The notes beneath the pieces were generated by a model. It worked only from the letters and a program-made list of their open reading frames with translations. It made no database searches and was not told the origin of the DNA. A stretch of 64,000 bases of DNA from an uncultured Saprospiraceae bacterium (GTDB lineage: Bacteria; Bacteroidota; Bacteroidia; Chitinophagales; Saprospiraceae): the NCBI GenBank assembly GCA_905480605.1, contig CAJQRD010000003.1:1-64000 (forward strand), read 5' to 3'. Position 1 is the stretch's first letter. The number at the start of each line of letters is the position of its first letter. Below are positions 1 to 9,613 of this stretch, piece after piece. The translations under genes and the position numbers were made by a program.

Positions 1-141
1 GAGCGTGAACCGCTTTCAGATGATTTGATAGCTTTACGAAATGATGAAAAGCCAAAAATAAGAGAACGAAAGTCAGTAGCCAATAGGTTATTGAGTAAGG
101 TTGTGAATTTTGTGGAGACTTTTATTAGTGGGATGGATTAA
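1..141 (+). CDS. C-terminal end of an unrecognised protein (partial)
   Basis: An open frame enters from the left edge and ends at a TAA at 139-141, giving 46 residues. The visible tail is charged (a KPKIRERK segment) followed by an amphipathic stretch ending in ISGMD. No domain can be recognised from so short a piece. It is cut by the window, so neither its start nor its function can be judged. Confidence 0.5.
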   Translation, partial: EREPLSDDLIALRNDEKPKIRERKSVANRLLSKVVNFVETFISGMD

Positions 142-192
142 ATAGTAATTAATTCAATATTAGCAACCATTTCGACAACCCAGACGACAACC

Positions 193-234
193 AAAAAAGC
201 AAAACCCTTGTAAATCATTGATCTACAAGGGTTT
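193..234 (-). terminator. Terminator of the tRNA transcript
   Basis: An 11-bp perfect stem (202-212 with 224-234, arms AAACCCTTGTA and TACAAGGGTTT) is followed on the minus strand by a T run (complement of 193-198). It lies just downstream of the two minus-strand tRNA genes. Confidence 0.75.
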
Positions 235-247
235 AAACTATCGTTTC

Positions 248-323
<76 letters not shown>

Positions 324-359
324 AAACTTTCTTTTTTTATTCAATCATTTTCAAATAAG

Positions 360-448
360 CGGTGGAGGAGGGATTCGAACCCCCGGTACCTGTTTCCAAG
401 TACAACGATTTAGCAAACCGTCGGTTTAAGCCACTCACCCACTCCACC
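360..448 (-). tRNA. tRNA-Ser (anticodon GCT)
   Basis: A minus-strand class II tRNA of about 89 nt: acceptor stem GGTGGAG/CTCCACC, anticodon loop TTGCTAA (anticodon GCT, reading AGC/AGU), a long variable arm and the T-loop GGTTCGAATCC. The discriminator is G, as is usual for tRNA-Ser. CCA is not encoded. It is the first gene of a two-tRNA transcript. Confidence 0.95.
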
Positions 449-462
449 TTTGAAGCGGAGGG

Positions 463-492
463 CAAAGATAATACTAAATGAACTAATTGCAA
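463..492 (-). promoter_or_regulatory. Promoter of the tRNA-Ser/tRNA-Pro transcript
   Basis: On the minus strand, TTG (492-490) is separated by 19 bp from TATCTTTG (470-463). This is the canonical Bacteroidota primary-sigma promoter (-33 TTG, -7 TAnnTTTG). It sits 15 bp upstream of tRNA-Ser. Confidence 0.7.
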
Positions 493-663
493 GAAAAACA
501 ATTATTAAAAACATAAATTAATTGGGTAAATAACCTATTAGTTATTTTCCAATATATCCAAAACTTATTTAATACGTTGATACATAATACTTTCCCTTTA
601 AATCAGACTCTGAACTTTTATAAGCTTTCAACTTCATCACCAAGCATTTACCTTACATTTTAT

Positions 664-671
664 TATCTTTG
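664..671 (+). promoter_or_regulatory. Probable -7 element upstream of the DUF6089-type gene
   Basis: TATCTTTG matches the Bacteroidota -7 consensus TAnnTTTG and lies about 110 bp upstream of the TTG start of the barrel gene. I see no clear TTG at the -33 position. Confidence 0.4.
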
Positions 672-782
672 CGCCGTTTTTACTGATTACCAGAGACATT
701 TTTAACTTTTACCAAGCTTTTAAGCGTTAGATTAAAACAAGAGTCTCTTCCAATCCGTTTAATGACCCAATAAGAAATTATA

Positions 783-1598
783 TTGAAGAATAGAATATTA
801 TTAATCGCACTGTTTTTTGGATTGAGTTCACTTGCTCTCAATGGACAACGTGGAGGTGAAATAGGTGGATTTATTGGAACTGCTAATTATTTTGGAGATC
901 TCAACACAAATTTCAACCTTAAACCAGGATTGGCTATTGGTTTTTTATTGAGAAGAAATTTCAATGAGAGACTATCAGTAGCTGGTGGAGTAACTTACGG
1001 TAGAATTAGTGCCAATGATGCCGATTCTAATAATTTCTACGAAAAATCAAGAAATCTTAACTTTTCATCTAATGTGTTTGACTTCAATGCAACACTAGAA
1101 TTTAATTTCTTTCCATATATACATGGCAGTGATGATAATTACTATACACCATACATTTTTGGCGGATTTTCATTTTTAAAATTCAACCCAACCACTGAAT
1201 TGGATGGCACAACTTATAGTTTAAGAGATTTTGGAACCGAAGGCCAATTGGCAAGCCAAGAATACGGACTTTTTTCTGGTGCATTTGTATTTGGGTTTGG
1301 TTTCAAATGGGATATCAACAGAGATTGGAGTATCAATACTTCACTAGGTGGAAGAAATCTATTTACAGACTATATAGATGATGTAAGTGACAGATTCCCT
1401 GATTTTGCAACCTTAGAAGCCAGAAGAGGAATTACTGCCGCACAATTATCTAACAGATCGCTAAATCCTGACTTTGCAATACCTGGACAACAAAGAGGCA
1501 ATGGCAAGGACAATGATTTAGTTTATTTCTTTACCATTGGCATCATGAAATATTTTGGCGAATTGCCTTGTCCTGCAATCTCAAAAATCAGATACTAA
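783..1598 (+). CDS. DUF6089-type outer-membrane beta-barrel protein
   Basis: This 271-residue protein begins with a signal peptide (basic MKNR, hydrophobic core to about residue 20). The body alternates polar and aromatic or glycine residues, as in an outer-membrane beta-barrel. The start of the mature chain (GGEIGGFIGTANYFGDLN) is the signature of the Bacteroidota DUF6089 family; its role is unknown. Translation appears to start at TTG 783, since no ATG gives a complete signal peptide. The YjbQ-type gene follows at once, and the LysE-type gene after it, so the three probably form one operon. Confidence 0.75.
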   Translation: MKNRILLIALFFGLSSLALNGQRGGEIGGFIGTANYFGDLNTNFNLKPGLAIGFLLRRNFNERLSVAGGVTYGRISANDADSNNFYEKSRNLNFSSNVFDFNATLEFNFFPYIHGSDDNYYTPYIFGGFSFLKFNPTTELDGTTYSLRDFGTEGQLASQEYGLFSGAFVFGFGFKWDINRDWSINTSLGGRNLFTDYIDDVSDRFPDFATLEARRGITAAQLSNRSLNPDFAIPGQQRGNGKDNDLVYFFTIGIMKYFGELPCPAISKIRY

Positions 1599-1599
1599 G

Positions 1600-2007
1600 G
1601 TGGTCACACATTTTGAATTTGCATTAAGCCGTAAACCTCGGGGTTACCATATTATCACATCTGAAATATTGGCAAACATTGAGCTTCCGCAAAATGGCAT
1701 TCTCAACCTATTTCTAAAACATACATCAGCAGGGCTTACCATCAATGAAAATGCAGATTCAGACGTTAGAACTGACTTTGAATCTATATTTAACCAGCTT
1801 GTTCCAAAAAACCTTCCATTTTTACAACACACGATGGAAGGTCCAGATGACATGCCTGCACATATTAAGTCTTCACTTGTCGGCTGCTCACTATCTATCC
1901 CAATTATTGATGGAAAATTAGCATTAGGAACGTGGCAAGGTGTATATTTATGTGAATTTAGAAACCATGCCGGTTCTAGAAAGCTAATTGTAAGTATTTA
2001 TCAATAA
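1600..2007 (+). CDS. YjbQ/UPF0047 family protein (secondary thiamine-phosphate synthase type)
   Basis: A small single-domain protein of the YjbQ family, some members of which show weak thiamine-phosphate synthase activity in E. coli; the true role is uncertain. Family marks seen: PRGYHIITSEI near the start, the HTSAGLTINENAD block, and the late GTWQGVYLCEFR block. I chose GTG at 1600, two bases after the previous stop, because it gives the usual short lead before the PRGYH motif. A TTG at 1555 would add 15 residues and overlap the barrel gene. Length is about 135 residues, normal for the family. Confidence 0.85.
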   Translation: MVTHFEFALSRKPRGYHIITSEILANIELPQNGILNLFLKHTSAGLTINENADSDVRTDFESIFNQLVPKNLPFLQHTMEGPDDMPAHIKSSLVGCSLSIPIIDGKLALGTWQGVYLCEFRNHAGSRKLIVSIYQ

Positions 2008-2012
2008 ATAAC

Positions 2013-2630
2013 ATGAGTATATTCATCGAAGGGCTACTATCAGGACTACTGCTAGCTTGTTCGCTTGGACCTATATTCATTGCACTCACACAAACATCGT
2101 TAGAAAAAGGAATAAAACCTGGTATGACCGTCGGAAGTGGCATTTGGTTAAGTGACATCCTCATAGTATTTCTAATGTATAAATTTTTACATAAAATTCA
2201 ATCGACAATAGAAAGTCCTTCTTTCAATTTTTGGATGGGGCTTTCTGGAGGTATTATTCTAATTATTTTTGGAGCCGCTTTATTGATAAAAAAACCAAAA
2301 CTAGAATACGAAAATATCAAAATAAAAAAGTCTGATTACTTTGCTTTTTGGTTGAAAGGCTTTCTTGTTAATACTGTCAATCCATTCACATTTATTTTCT
2401 GGATGGGCATCATCTCAACTTACATGATAGGTCGTAAAGTAACCGATACTCAAATCATGATTCTACTGACAACAATCATCGTTGTAATAATTCTTTCAGA
2501 TATATTTAAAGTTCTTCTTGCTCATGGACTTAAAAAGTTCCTGACACCAAGTCATATCAATACAATTGCCAACCTTTCAGGTATTATCCTTATAATCTTT
2601 GGGTTATTTTTGGGTTATAAGACTTATTGA
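2013..2630 (+). CDS. LysE/RhtB family exporter
   Basis: A 205-residue integral inner-membrane protein with six hydrophobic segments. The N-terminus (GLLSGLLLACSLGPIFIALTQTSLEKG) carries the LysE/RhtB-type GP(I/V) motif, and a second conserved half lies around FLVNTVNPFTFIFWMG. The family exports amino acids and related solutes; the substrate here cannot be told. It begins five bases after the YjbQ-type gene and is likely co-transcribed with it. Confidence 0.8.
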   Translation: MSIFIEGLLSGLLLACSLGPIFIALTQTSLEKGIKPGMTVGSGIWLSDILIVFLMYKFLHKIQSTIESPSFNFWMGLSGGIILIIFGAALLIKKPKLEYENIKIKKSDYFAFWLKGFLVNTVNPFTFIFWMGIISTYMIGRKVTDTQIMILLTTIIVVIILSDIFKVLLAHGLKKFLTPSHINTIANLSGIILIIFGLFLGYKTY

Positions 2631-2822
2631 ATAAGATAAACTAAATATAGAGTCTTCTATTAACCCTTGATGAATAGGACCACTCAGTAGCATTAAATTT
2701 CATTTTTCATATTGATCCTATTAACATATCGCTGCTCTGTAGCTTTCATTTATGTTGCACTTTTGTTGCTATTGATATGCCGCCACTTTGTGGTTTTTAA
2801 AACAAAGTCAATATCCAAAATT

Positions 2823-2860
2823 AAAAAAGCGATCAGAATTATACATCTGACCGCTTTTTT
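2823..2860 (-). terminator. Terminator between the exporter and the protease gene
   Basis: A 15-bp stem with an A/T outer part (AAAAAAGCG..., CGCTTTTTT) and an eight-base loop. The single non-Watson-Crick position is a G-U pair on the minus strand but a mismatch on the plus strand. It therefore mainly serves the minus-strand protease gene ending at 2885, though it may act both ways. Confidence 0.8.
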
Positions 2861-2884
2861 AAATTGCGTTTGTCGTTGTTTTTT

Positions 2885-5116
2885 CTATTTCTCTTCCAGA
2901 GCTTTAACGTTGGTGTATGATTTTTCTTGAGATTTCATATCTTTTAAAATATGAAGTACTTCTTCAAGGTAAATGTCAGTTTTGACTCCTTTCACCCACT
3001 CTTCGTTTCTTACGATTGTAGATTCATCAAAATTTATTTTTTCATTGTCAGCTTCCAAGTTCTTTACCACTAAACTTTTAACATCCTCTTCAAACAAACC
3101 ATCAAACTTATCAGCTTCTTTTTCTCTTTTATCGCTTAAGTTAATAAACTTATTATAACTTAATGGATATGAAGAATCATCTCTGTTTTTCTTAAGTCTT
3201 CCAGCATTTTCATATATCAACTGAAAGTCTTTACTTGACTTAACACGTGCGTTACTCTTGGCAACTACTGAAGGCAAATCGGCTATTTTGTATACATCCT
3301 GAGAAAATTCTACTGGAGGAATCTCTGTCCAAGCCATAGCATGATCATAATCCTTTTCCCCAGTTTCAATAAAATGATAATTATCAGGCAAAACGATATC
3401 CGGCACTACACCTTTCAATTGTGTTGAGCCTCCGTCTACTCTATAAAATTTTTGCATTGTAATTTTCAAATTACCCAATGGTTTGATTTCATCATACTCT
3501 CTATATGCTCTATCCAAATCTACGAATCTTTGCACTGTTCCTTTACCAAAAGTTGAAGTACTTCCAACGATAACAGCTCTCTCATAGTCTTGTAAAGCTG
3601 CCGCAAGAATTTCAGAAGCTGAAGCGCTAAATTGATTCACCATAACTACTAGTGGTCCATTATAATGAACTGCGGAATCTTCATCATCATACACATATGC
3701 CTCACGTCCTCTTGGTTTAACTTGTACAATTGGACCATCTTCAATAAACAATCCTGACATATCTACAACATCCTTCAATGATCCACCGCCATTATTTCTA
3801 AGATCCAAAATTATAGCGTTTACATTCTCCGCATTCAATTTCTCAATTTCAGCTTTCACATCTTTTGCACAGCTGTTTCCGCCTTCATTTTCGAAAGAAC
3901 TGTAAAACTTTGGCAATCTGATATAACCTACGTTCTCAACAGCATCAGGTAAATCTAGAATTAGAGATCTTGCAAATGACTCATCAATTATAACCTCATC
4001 TCTTTCTATTTCAATTTCAACTGTAGAACCATCGGCTTTATTTACCGTCAATATTACAATTGATCCTTTATCACCTCTGATCTTTTGAACCACATCATCC
4101 AATCGCATTCCCACGATATTGACAGGCTCTTCACCTTTTTGCTGAACGGCTGTAATCAAATCATCCACTTGTAATTCTTTACCTTTCCAAGCAGGTCCTC
4201 CAGGAATAATAGAAACTACTTTAGTCATATCATCTGAAGGAGACAATCGTGCACCAATACCTTCTAATTTACCGCCCATTCTAATATCAAAATCCTTCTT
4301 TTCTTTTGGGTTTAAATAATCAGAGTGTGGATCAAACAAATGAGTAATTGAATTTACATAAGTTTCAAATTTATCAGACCTTCTGTCCTTATCCAAATTT
4401 CCAAACCAAGTTTCATAAGATTCCTTAATAGCTTTAATACAGTCAGCCTTTAATTCTTTCTCAGTTTTAATTACTAGTGGTTTAACTGGCTCATCATTTT
4501 CTTCTTCCTTTTCAATAATCTCAGTTGTTTCTGGACTCATTGTTTTATACGCAGACATCTTTTCTCCCTCTTCTCTATTTTTAATTTTCTTTTCTTGATC
4601 CTTGATTTTAGATCTAAGGCGTGAATTCAAATCGTACTTCAATAATTTCCTCCAAAGGTCTTTCAACTCATCTTCACTATTTACAAATTCTCTTTTATCA
4701 CGGTCCATTTCAATTTGGCCATTAACCTTAGAGAAATCCTCATCTATTACCTCATTAAAAATATCTTTTGCCCGTTGTCGAGAATTGTCAATAACATCAA
4801 TTGAAGATTCAAAAAACTCAAAAGTCCTTGTATTAATTTGATCATCAATTTGAGTTTTAAAAACGGCCATTTGATCTACCTCAGGCTTAATTAAAAACCT
4901 CTTGCTTGGATCAATCATTTTAATATAATTGTCAAAAGCTTGCTCTGAGAAACTATCGTCAATGGTAGCTGGGTCAAAATGCAATGCCTCAAGATAATTG
5001 ACTACAGCATTTATTATCATACTTTCCTTTTCTTTGAAATCAAATCCTGGATATACAGCACCTAAAAACAAACTACTTGAGAGTATGGAAACAATTAATA
5101 ATCCCTTCAATTTCAT
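2885..5116 (-). CDS. prc: Tail-specific (C-terminal processing) protease, Prc/Tsp type
   Basis: A 743-residue periplasmic S41 protease that trims C-termini of envelope proteins. A signal peptide or anchor is followed by a long helical N-terminal domain (FDPATIDDSFSEQAFDNYIKMIDPSKRF), a PDZ domain (around GIGARLSPSDD...IIPGGPAWKGKELQVDDLI), the S41 catalytic domain with FSASASE (nucleophile serine) and FGKGTVQ (catalytic lysine), and the long C-terminal extension of the Prc group. A low-complexity acidic insert (IIEKEEENDEPVKP) lies before the PDZ. A terminator follows the gene. Confidence 0.93.
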   Translation of the reverse strand: MKLKGLLIVSILSSSLFLGAVYPGFDFKEKESMIINAVVNYLEALHFDPATIDDSFSEQAFDNYIKMIDPSKRFLIKPEVDQMAVFKTQIDDQINTRTFEFFESSIDVIDNSRQRAKDIFNEVIDEDFSKVNGQIEMDRDKREFVNSEDELKDLWRKLLKYDLNSRLRSKIKDQEKKIKNREEGEKMSAYKTMSPETTEIIEKEEENDEPVKPLVIKTEKELKADCIKAIKESYETWFGNLDKDRRSDKFETYVNSITHLFDPHSDYLNPKEKKDFDIRMGGKLEGIGARLSPSDDMTKVVSIIPGGPAWKGKELQVDDLITAVQQKGEEPVNIVGMRLDDVVQKIRGDKGSIVILTVNKADGSTVEIEIERDEVIIDESFARSLILDLPDAVENVGYIRLPKFYSSFENEGGNSCAKDVKAEIEKLNAENVNAIILDLRNNGGGSLKDVVDMSGLFIEDGPIVQVKPRGREAYVYDDEDSAVHYNGPLVVMVNQFSASASEILAAALQDYERAVIVGSTSTFGKGTVQRFVDLDRAYREYDEIKPLGNLKITMQKFYRVDGGSTQLKGVVPDIVLPDNYHFIETGEKDYDHAMAWTEIPPVEFSQDVYKIADLPSVVAKSNARVKSSKDFQLIYENAGRLKKNRDDSSYPLSYNKFINLSDKREKEADKFDGLFEEDVKSLVVKNLEADNEKINFDESTIVRNEEWVKGVKTDIYLEEVLHILKDMKSQEKSYTNVKALEEK

Positions 5117-5214
5117 AAATTCTATTTTATCATTTAACGACCTGTTTTAGATCGTCACTAAGTTAATTCAAATAATACTCTTCAAAACAACATTCTTGTT
5201 AAAATGTCATTCAA

Positions 5215-6447
5215 CTAGCCGATACTGATGATTTTTATTTCAACCCTTTGATTCTTTCTCCTCCCTTTTTCAGTACCGTTGGATGCCACGGGCTTACGCT
5301 TTCCCCATCCTTTATATTTTATACGTTCACCATCAATTCCCTTGGCTACAAGGTACTTAGCTACCGCCTTGGCTCGTTGTGTCGATAAAGTATCGCAATA
5401 ATCGTGCGGAGGTATATTATTGGTATGCCCCTGAATTTCAACAATAATATCTTCATTTTCGCTCAAAAAATGATAAACCTCATTTAATACTTCATAAGAT
5501 TCAATATTTATGCCACTAGTATCAGCATCAAAATATAATTTGTCAATTCTTATATTTTGTCCTCTTTTCAGATTTTTCCGATCGAGAGCTAATATTGATT
5601 CAGATTTTGTTTTGCTATAAACAATTGTATCCACTTTTACCTCCCTTGAACCTCTCTCAAACACCACCTCTTTCTTCTTTTTAGCCTTATGCGCTGGCAT
5701 TTTTCGCTCTATAATTTGATTTTTCTTTACCTCATTTGGCACATATAACGCAACTTCCTCGTCACATGGGATAAGAGTAAAATCTGATGCTCCATCAACT
5801 AAAACATGGCCATTATATGGAAAAAGGACAGGAGACTTCCATTTAGCTGCAATTTTTATAAATTGATAATCTCTAGAAGGTTCAATTTTAAAATTATACA
5901 GTCTCCATTCTTTATGATCAATGGCTGGTGACTCTGCAAGAGCTTCTGTCTCAGCACAAAATCCATTTCCTCCATATAACATTAAGACTGTAGGTTGAGA
6001 AAAATTCTTCTTGACATTACCTCCATTGGCAATAGCACTAAAGTATGTCGGACTCATTGATAAATAAACAGAAAAACTATAACATTTACCTGCCCTCAAT
6101 GGCATTGCCAACCTCTGAGACAAAGATTCAAATGAATCACTTTCCCTAACAACCATTCCCAAATAAGTCTTTCCTTGGGCTGAGGCCTGTTCATTATCCC
6201 AAAAAGATTCCTCTCTATTTACACCTTGATGAATATCTGGAGGTGATTCTTCTCGAAAATCAATTGTCCCACAATCAAACCATCCCTTTATGGCATGATC
6301 ATGCTCAAGACTTCCTCGCCTTGGCCTATCTTCAAATCCACCATTTATTAATCTTACATTTTGCGAAAGTGCAGGAAATGCATAACATATAAGTCCTAAA
6401 AAAACTGTAGAAATATAAAATCCTCTTTTCATTTTACTCTTAATCAT
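5215..6447 (-). CDS. OmpA-domain envelope protein
   Basis: A 410-residue secreted protein. After a signal peptide (cleavage near PALSQN) comes a jelly-roll-like N-terminal half starting NGGFEDRP, of a kind seen in Bacteroidota surface proteins, then a lysine-rich linker (KMPAHKAKKKKE), and a C-terminal OmpA-type peptidoglycan-binding domain (IQGHTNNIPP, LSTQRAKAVAKYLVAKGI, YKGWGKRKPVASN). It probably ties an outer-membrane or surface structure to the cell wall. The start may be M1 or the ATG five codons later (MKRGF), which begins the signal peptide more typically. Confidence 0.8.
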   Translation of the reverse strand: MIKSKMKRGFYISTVFLGLICYAFPALSQNVRLINGGFEDRPRRGSLEHDHAIKGWFDCGTIDFREESPPDIHQGVNREESFWDNEQASAQGKTYLGMVVRESDSFESLSQRLAMPLRAGKCYSFSVYLSMSPTYFSAIANGGNVKKNFSQPTVLMLYGGNGFCAETEALAESPAIDHKEWRLYNFKIEPSRDYQFIKIAAKWKSPVLFPYNGHVLVDGASDFTLIPCDEEVALYVPNEVKKNQIIERKMPAHKAKKKKEVVFERGSREVKVDTIVYSKTKSESILALDRKNLKRGQNIRIDKLYFDADTSGINIESYEVLNEVYHFLSENEDIIVEIQGHTNNIPPHDYCDTLSTQRAKAVAKYLVAKGIDGERIKYKGWGKRKPVASNGTEKGRRKNQRVEIKIISIG

Positions 6448-6670
6448 GAAAATATTTGTGCTTACTACTAAATAATGGAAAACTTAGGAATTTTGTTTCT
6501 CTTTTGCTGAGTATTATAGAAATATTAACGCATTATTTATACTAATCACCTTATTTTAAATAAGAATAACAGAATAAACAAAAATATTGACCATTATCAT
6601 GTAATTTAAATCATTCCCTATATTCCAACGTATTTCAATATTTAAGCGTCTATATTAAAAAAGAACAGTT

Positions 6671-7078
6671 ATGAAAAATTTCAAGGCTTTGACAATACTT
6701 GGATTATTATTAATTTTTATTTCATGCAATAAAGAGAGTTCATCCTGTACAGATATAGAAGATGGTGTTGCGTTTGAGTTTAAAGAAGGTGATGTTTTTT
6801 GTATAAATGACTATGACATAACTATTACTCAAGTCATGGATGAAAGATGTCCTTGTGACGTAGTATGCATTTGGGAAGGTGAGTTTTTATTTATACTTGA
6901 TATCTTAAATGAAGATGATGAAACCATACAGTATACTCACCACGCGGAATCACTGATTACACAACCAAATCCAAGTCCAACAGGCTTGACATTTTCAAAG
7001 GTTATTTTAAAAAGCAATGATTCATGTGAGGATCCAATGGCTATTTCAGACATGGTTTTTGAGATGACTATTAATTGA
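6671..7078 (+). CDS. Small lipoprotein, function unknown
   Basis: A 135-residue protein with a lipoprotein signal peptide ending LLIFISC, so the acylated cysteine is residue 19. The mature part is cysteine-rich, with a central DERCPCDVVCIWEGE block seen in small Bacteroidota lipoproteins, in which four Cys/Trp positions cluster around an acidic patch. It ends eight bases from the convergent uvrB stop. A single TGA-N6-TCA element lies at 6588-6599 but has no partner copy. No function can be assigned. Confidence 0.7.
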   Translation: MKNFKALTILGLLLIFISCNKESSSCTDIEDGVAFEFKEGDVFCINDYDITITQVMDERCPCDVVCIWEGEFLFILDILNEDDETIQYTHHAESLITQPNPSPTGLTFSKVILKSNDSCEDPMAISDMVFEMTIN

Positions 7079-7085
7079 ATAATTA

Positions 7086-9110
7086 TTACACCGATGATTT
7101 GAGTTTTTTCTTTAATGCAAATAATTCATCTCGATATTGCGCTGCAGTCATAAAATCTAAATCTTTAGCTGCTTTTTTCATCTTGCGCTCTGTCTGAGTT
7201 ATCGTTTTTTCCAATTGATCTCTGTTCATATATTGGATCAAAGGATCAGCTGCCAAATTTGGTTCATCAGGTTCTATATATGCTTTACTGGTGGCGCCTC
7301 TGATATCCAAAATGGTTTTCTGTGACATAATTTCCTCCTTCGACTTTGATATAGTCGTAGGTGTGATTCCATGCTTTTCATTGTGGGCCATCTGAATAGC
7401 GCGACGTCTATTGGTCTCATCAATCGTCATTTGCATTGAACCCGTTATCTTATCTGCATAAAAAATAACAAGTCCATTTGAGTTACGTGCCGCACGGCCT
7501 GAAGTCTGTGTCAACGATCTCTGATTTCTTAAAAAACCTTCTTTATCTGCATCCAAAATAGCAACCAATGAAACCTCAGGTAAATCCAAGCCTTCTCTCA
7601 ATAAATTTACTCCAACCAAAACATCAAAAACACCAAGCCTTAAATCTCTAATGATCTCTACCCTATCCATTGTGTCAACCTCCGAGTGAATGTATCTTAC
7701 CTTTACATTAAGTTGCACCAAATACTTGGTCAATTCCTCGGCCATTCGCTTCGTCAATGTTGTAACCAAAACACGTTCTTCCAAATGAATTCGCTTGTTT
7801 ATTTCTTCTAGAAGATCATCAATCTGATTAAGACTTGGACGTACATCTATTGGCGGATCAAGCAAACCCGTTGGTCTTACAATTTGCTCAACGACTACCC
7901 CCTCTGTCTGTTCCAACTCATAATTCCCAGGTGTAGCACTCACATAAATTACTTGATTTGTTACACCCACAAATTCATCAAAATTAAGTGGTCTGTTGTC
8001 AATTGCAGATGGCAATCTGAAACCAAAATTTACAAGATTCAATTTACGTGCACGGTCTCCTCCCCACATGCCTCTTACTTGTGGAAGTGTAACATGACTT
8101 TCATCAACGATCATCAAATAATCATCTGGAAAATAATCCAAGAGACAGAATGGTCTTGTACCAGGTTTACGCCCATCAAAAAACCTAGAGTAGTTTTCTA
8201 TCCCATTACAGTATCCCAGTTCACGCATCATTTCAAGATCAAAAGTAGTACGTTCTTTAATCCTTTTGGCTTCTATGTATCTGCCTTCTTCTTCAAAGAA
8301 TTTTTCATGCGCGAACAATTCATCTTCAATTTCTCTTATGATACCATTAAATCTATCTTTTGGTGCTACATAAAGATTGGCAGGAAAAACCGCCGCATGC
8401 TCCAATGATGTAATACGCTTACCTGTTTCCAATTCCAGTTGATCTAACTCTTCAATTTCATCACCAAAAAAAGTCACACGCAAACCATAGTCAGCATATG
8501 GCAAATGTATATCAACAGTATCTCCTTTAACACGAAATGTTCCTCGCTTAAAATCAGTAACTGTACGCGAGTACAAGACTTCCACCAGTTTGTATAAAAA
8601 TTGATTCCTAGGAAATTTTTGGCCTTTTTCTAATCTGATAATACCAGATTTATAATCTTCTGGATTTCCCATACCAAAGATGCAAGACACTGATGCAACG
8701 ATAATAACATCACGGCGTCCAGATAATAAAGAAGATGTCGCACGCAATCTCAACTTATCAACTTGTTCGTTGATTTGAAGATCTTTTTCAATGTAAGTAT
8801 CACTATGTGATATATAAGCTTCTGGTTGATAATAATCATAGTAAGATACAAAGTACTCGACAGCATTATCCGGAAAAAACTCTGTCAGCTCACTGAATAA
8901 TTGAGCAGCCAATGTTTTATTATGTGTCAACACCAATACCGGCCTACCAACTTGCTGAATAACATTGGCAACAGTGAATGTCTTTCCAGATCCAGTTACA
9001 CCCAAAAGAACTTGCTCCTTCTCATTTTGATTAAGGCCATTGACCAATTGCTCTATAGCTTGAGGTTGATCTCCTGTTGGTTCATATTTAGATGTTAATT
9101 TGTATGCCAT
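7086..9110 (-). CDS. uvrB: UvrABC excision nuclease subunit B
   Basis: The damage-verifying helicase-like subunit of nucleotide excision repair, 674 residues, full length. Seen: Walker A GVTGSGKT at residues 38-45, the beta-hairpin wedge [11 protein letters not shown] around 90-100, Walker B DESHV, the helicase VI motif QTSGRAARN, and a C-terminal UVR domain ([18 protein letters not shown]) that contacts UvrA or UvrC. It has its own likely promoter just upstream and converges with the small lipoprotein gene. Confidence 0.98.
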   Translation of the reverse strand: MAYKLTSKYEPTGDQPQAIEQLVNGLNQNEKEQVLLGVTGSGKTFTVANVIQQVGRPVLVLTHNKTLAAQLFSELTEFFPDNAVEYFVSYYDYYQPEAYISHSDTYIEKDLQINEQVDKLRLRATSSLLSGRRDVIIVASVSCIFGMGNPEDYKSGIIRLEKGQKFPRNQFLYKLVEVLYSRTVTDFKRGTFRVKGDTVDIHLPYADYGLRVTFFGDEIEELDQLELETGKRITSLEHAAVFPANLYVAPKDRFNGIIREIEDELFAHEKFFEEEGRYIEAKRIKERTTFDLEMMRELGYCNGIENYSRFFDGRKPGTRPFCLLDYFPDDYLMIVDESHVTLPQVRGMWGGDRARKLNLVNFGFRLPSAIDNRPLNFDEFVGVTNQVIYVSATPGNYELEQTEGVVVEQIVRPTGLLDPPIDVRPSLNQIDDLLEEINKRIHLEERVLVTTLTKRMAEELTKYLVQLNVKVRYIHSEVDTMDRVEIIRDLRLGVFDVLVGVNLLREGLDLPEVSLVAILDADKEGFLRNQRSLTQTSGRAARNSNGLVIFYADKITGSMQMTIDETNRRRAIQMAHNEKHGITPTTISKSKEEIMSQKTILDIRGATSKAYIEPDEPNLAADPLIQYMNRDQLEKTITQTERKMKKAAKDLDFMTAAQYRDELFALKKKLKSSV

Positions 9111-9183
9111 TATATGTCTGTCATTTTCTAAGTGCTCAAAAAGCCAAAAGAAAGGCCACTAGCCTCTTTCATAATTAGATTTG

Positions 9184-9191
9184 CAAAAATA
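9184..9191 (-). promoter_or_regulatory. Probable -7 element of uvrB
   Basis: The minus strand reads TATTTTTG, a full match to TAnnTTTG, about 75 bp upstream of the uvrB start. No clear TTG -33 element is visible and no LexA-type site was recognised. Confidence 0.4.
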
Positions 9192-9399
9192 ATGGAGTTC
9201 TTAACATAAAACATCATTTTTTTAGGATTTGGGGGAAAGTCACAAATATTGAAAAAGGCTGACGATTTATGCCAGACTTATTACTTCACTCTTCTCAGCT
9301 AGCCTTGGGCATAACCAAAAGCTGTTTTGTAGAAGGTTCCATCTTTATACTTAGCAAAAAATTGCGTTTACTATTGGGCTATGACTTCCATTCTTGGTA

Positions 9400-9570
9400 T
9401 CATATTTTAACTATATGTTTTCTAAATGATTTATAATTTGAAATAAAAAAAGTAGGATAATATTCTTCGTATAAAAGTCTCAGGACAAACTCTTGTTTTA
9501 AGGACAATCGAGCATACTCTAAAACCAGCTTAGAATAGTTGTTTTTTGTCACAGATAAGTCTTCATCCAT
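9400..9570 (-). CDS. Possible small ORF or gene remnant (56 aa)
   Basis: In the 500-bp gap between uvrB and the FadL-like gene the minus strand holds an ATG-started frame of 56 residues rich in Tyr, Lys and Leu (MDEDLSVTKNNYSKLVLEYA...). Further downstream on the same strand a short protein-like stretch (AKYKDGTFYKTAFGYAQG) is broken by stops. Together they suggest a decayed gene rather than an intact one. No family is recognised. Confidence 0.25.
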   Translation of the reverse strand: MDEDLSVTKNNYSKLVLEYARLSLKQEFVLRLLYEEYYPTFFISNYKSFRKHIVKI

Positions 9571-9613
9571 GCTTTTTTAGAACTATCTGATTTGTTTTAC
9601 TATTTTTGAAAAC

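Noticed and set aside
2712-2930. 72-codon plus-strand frame
   Set aside because: It runs through the terminator and into the antisense of the Prc-type protease; its composition is not protein-like and it is better explained as chance.
6588-6599. TGACCATTATCA upstream of the small lipoprotein gene at 6671
   Set aside because: It fits TGA-N6-TCA but has no partner at 22 bp and no -7 element at the standard distance. In AT-rich DNA about twenty single matches are expected by chance in a window of this size.
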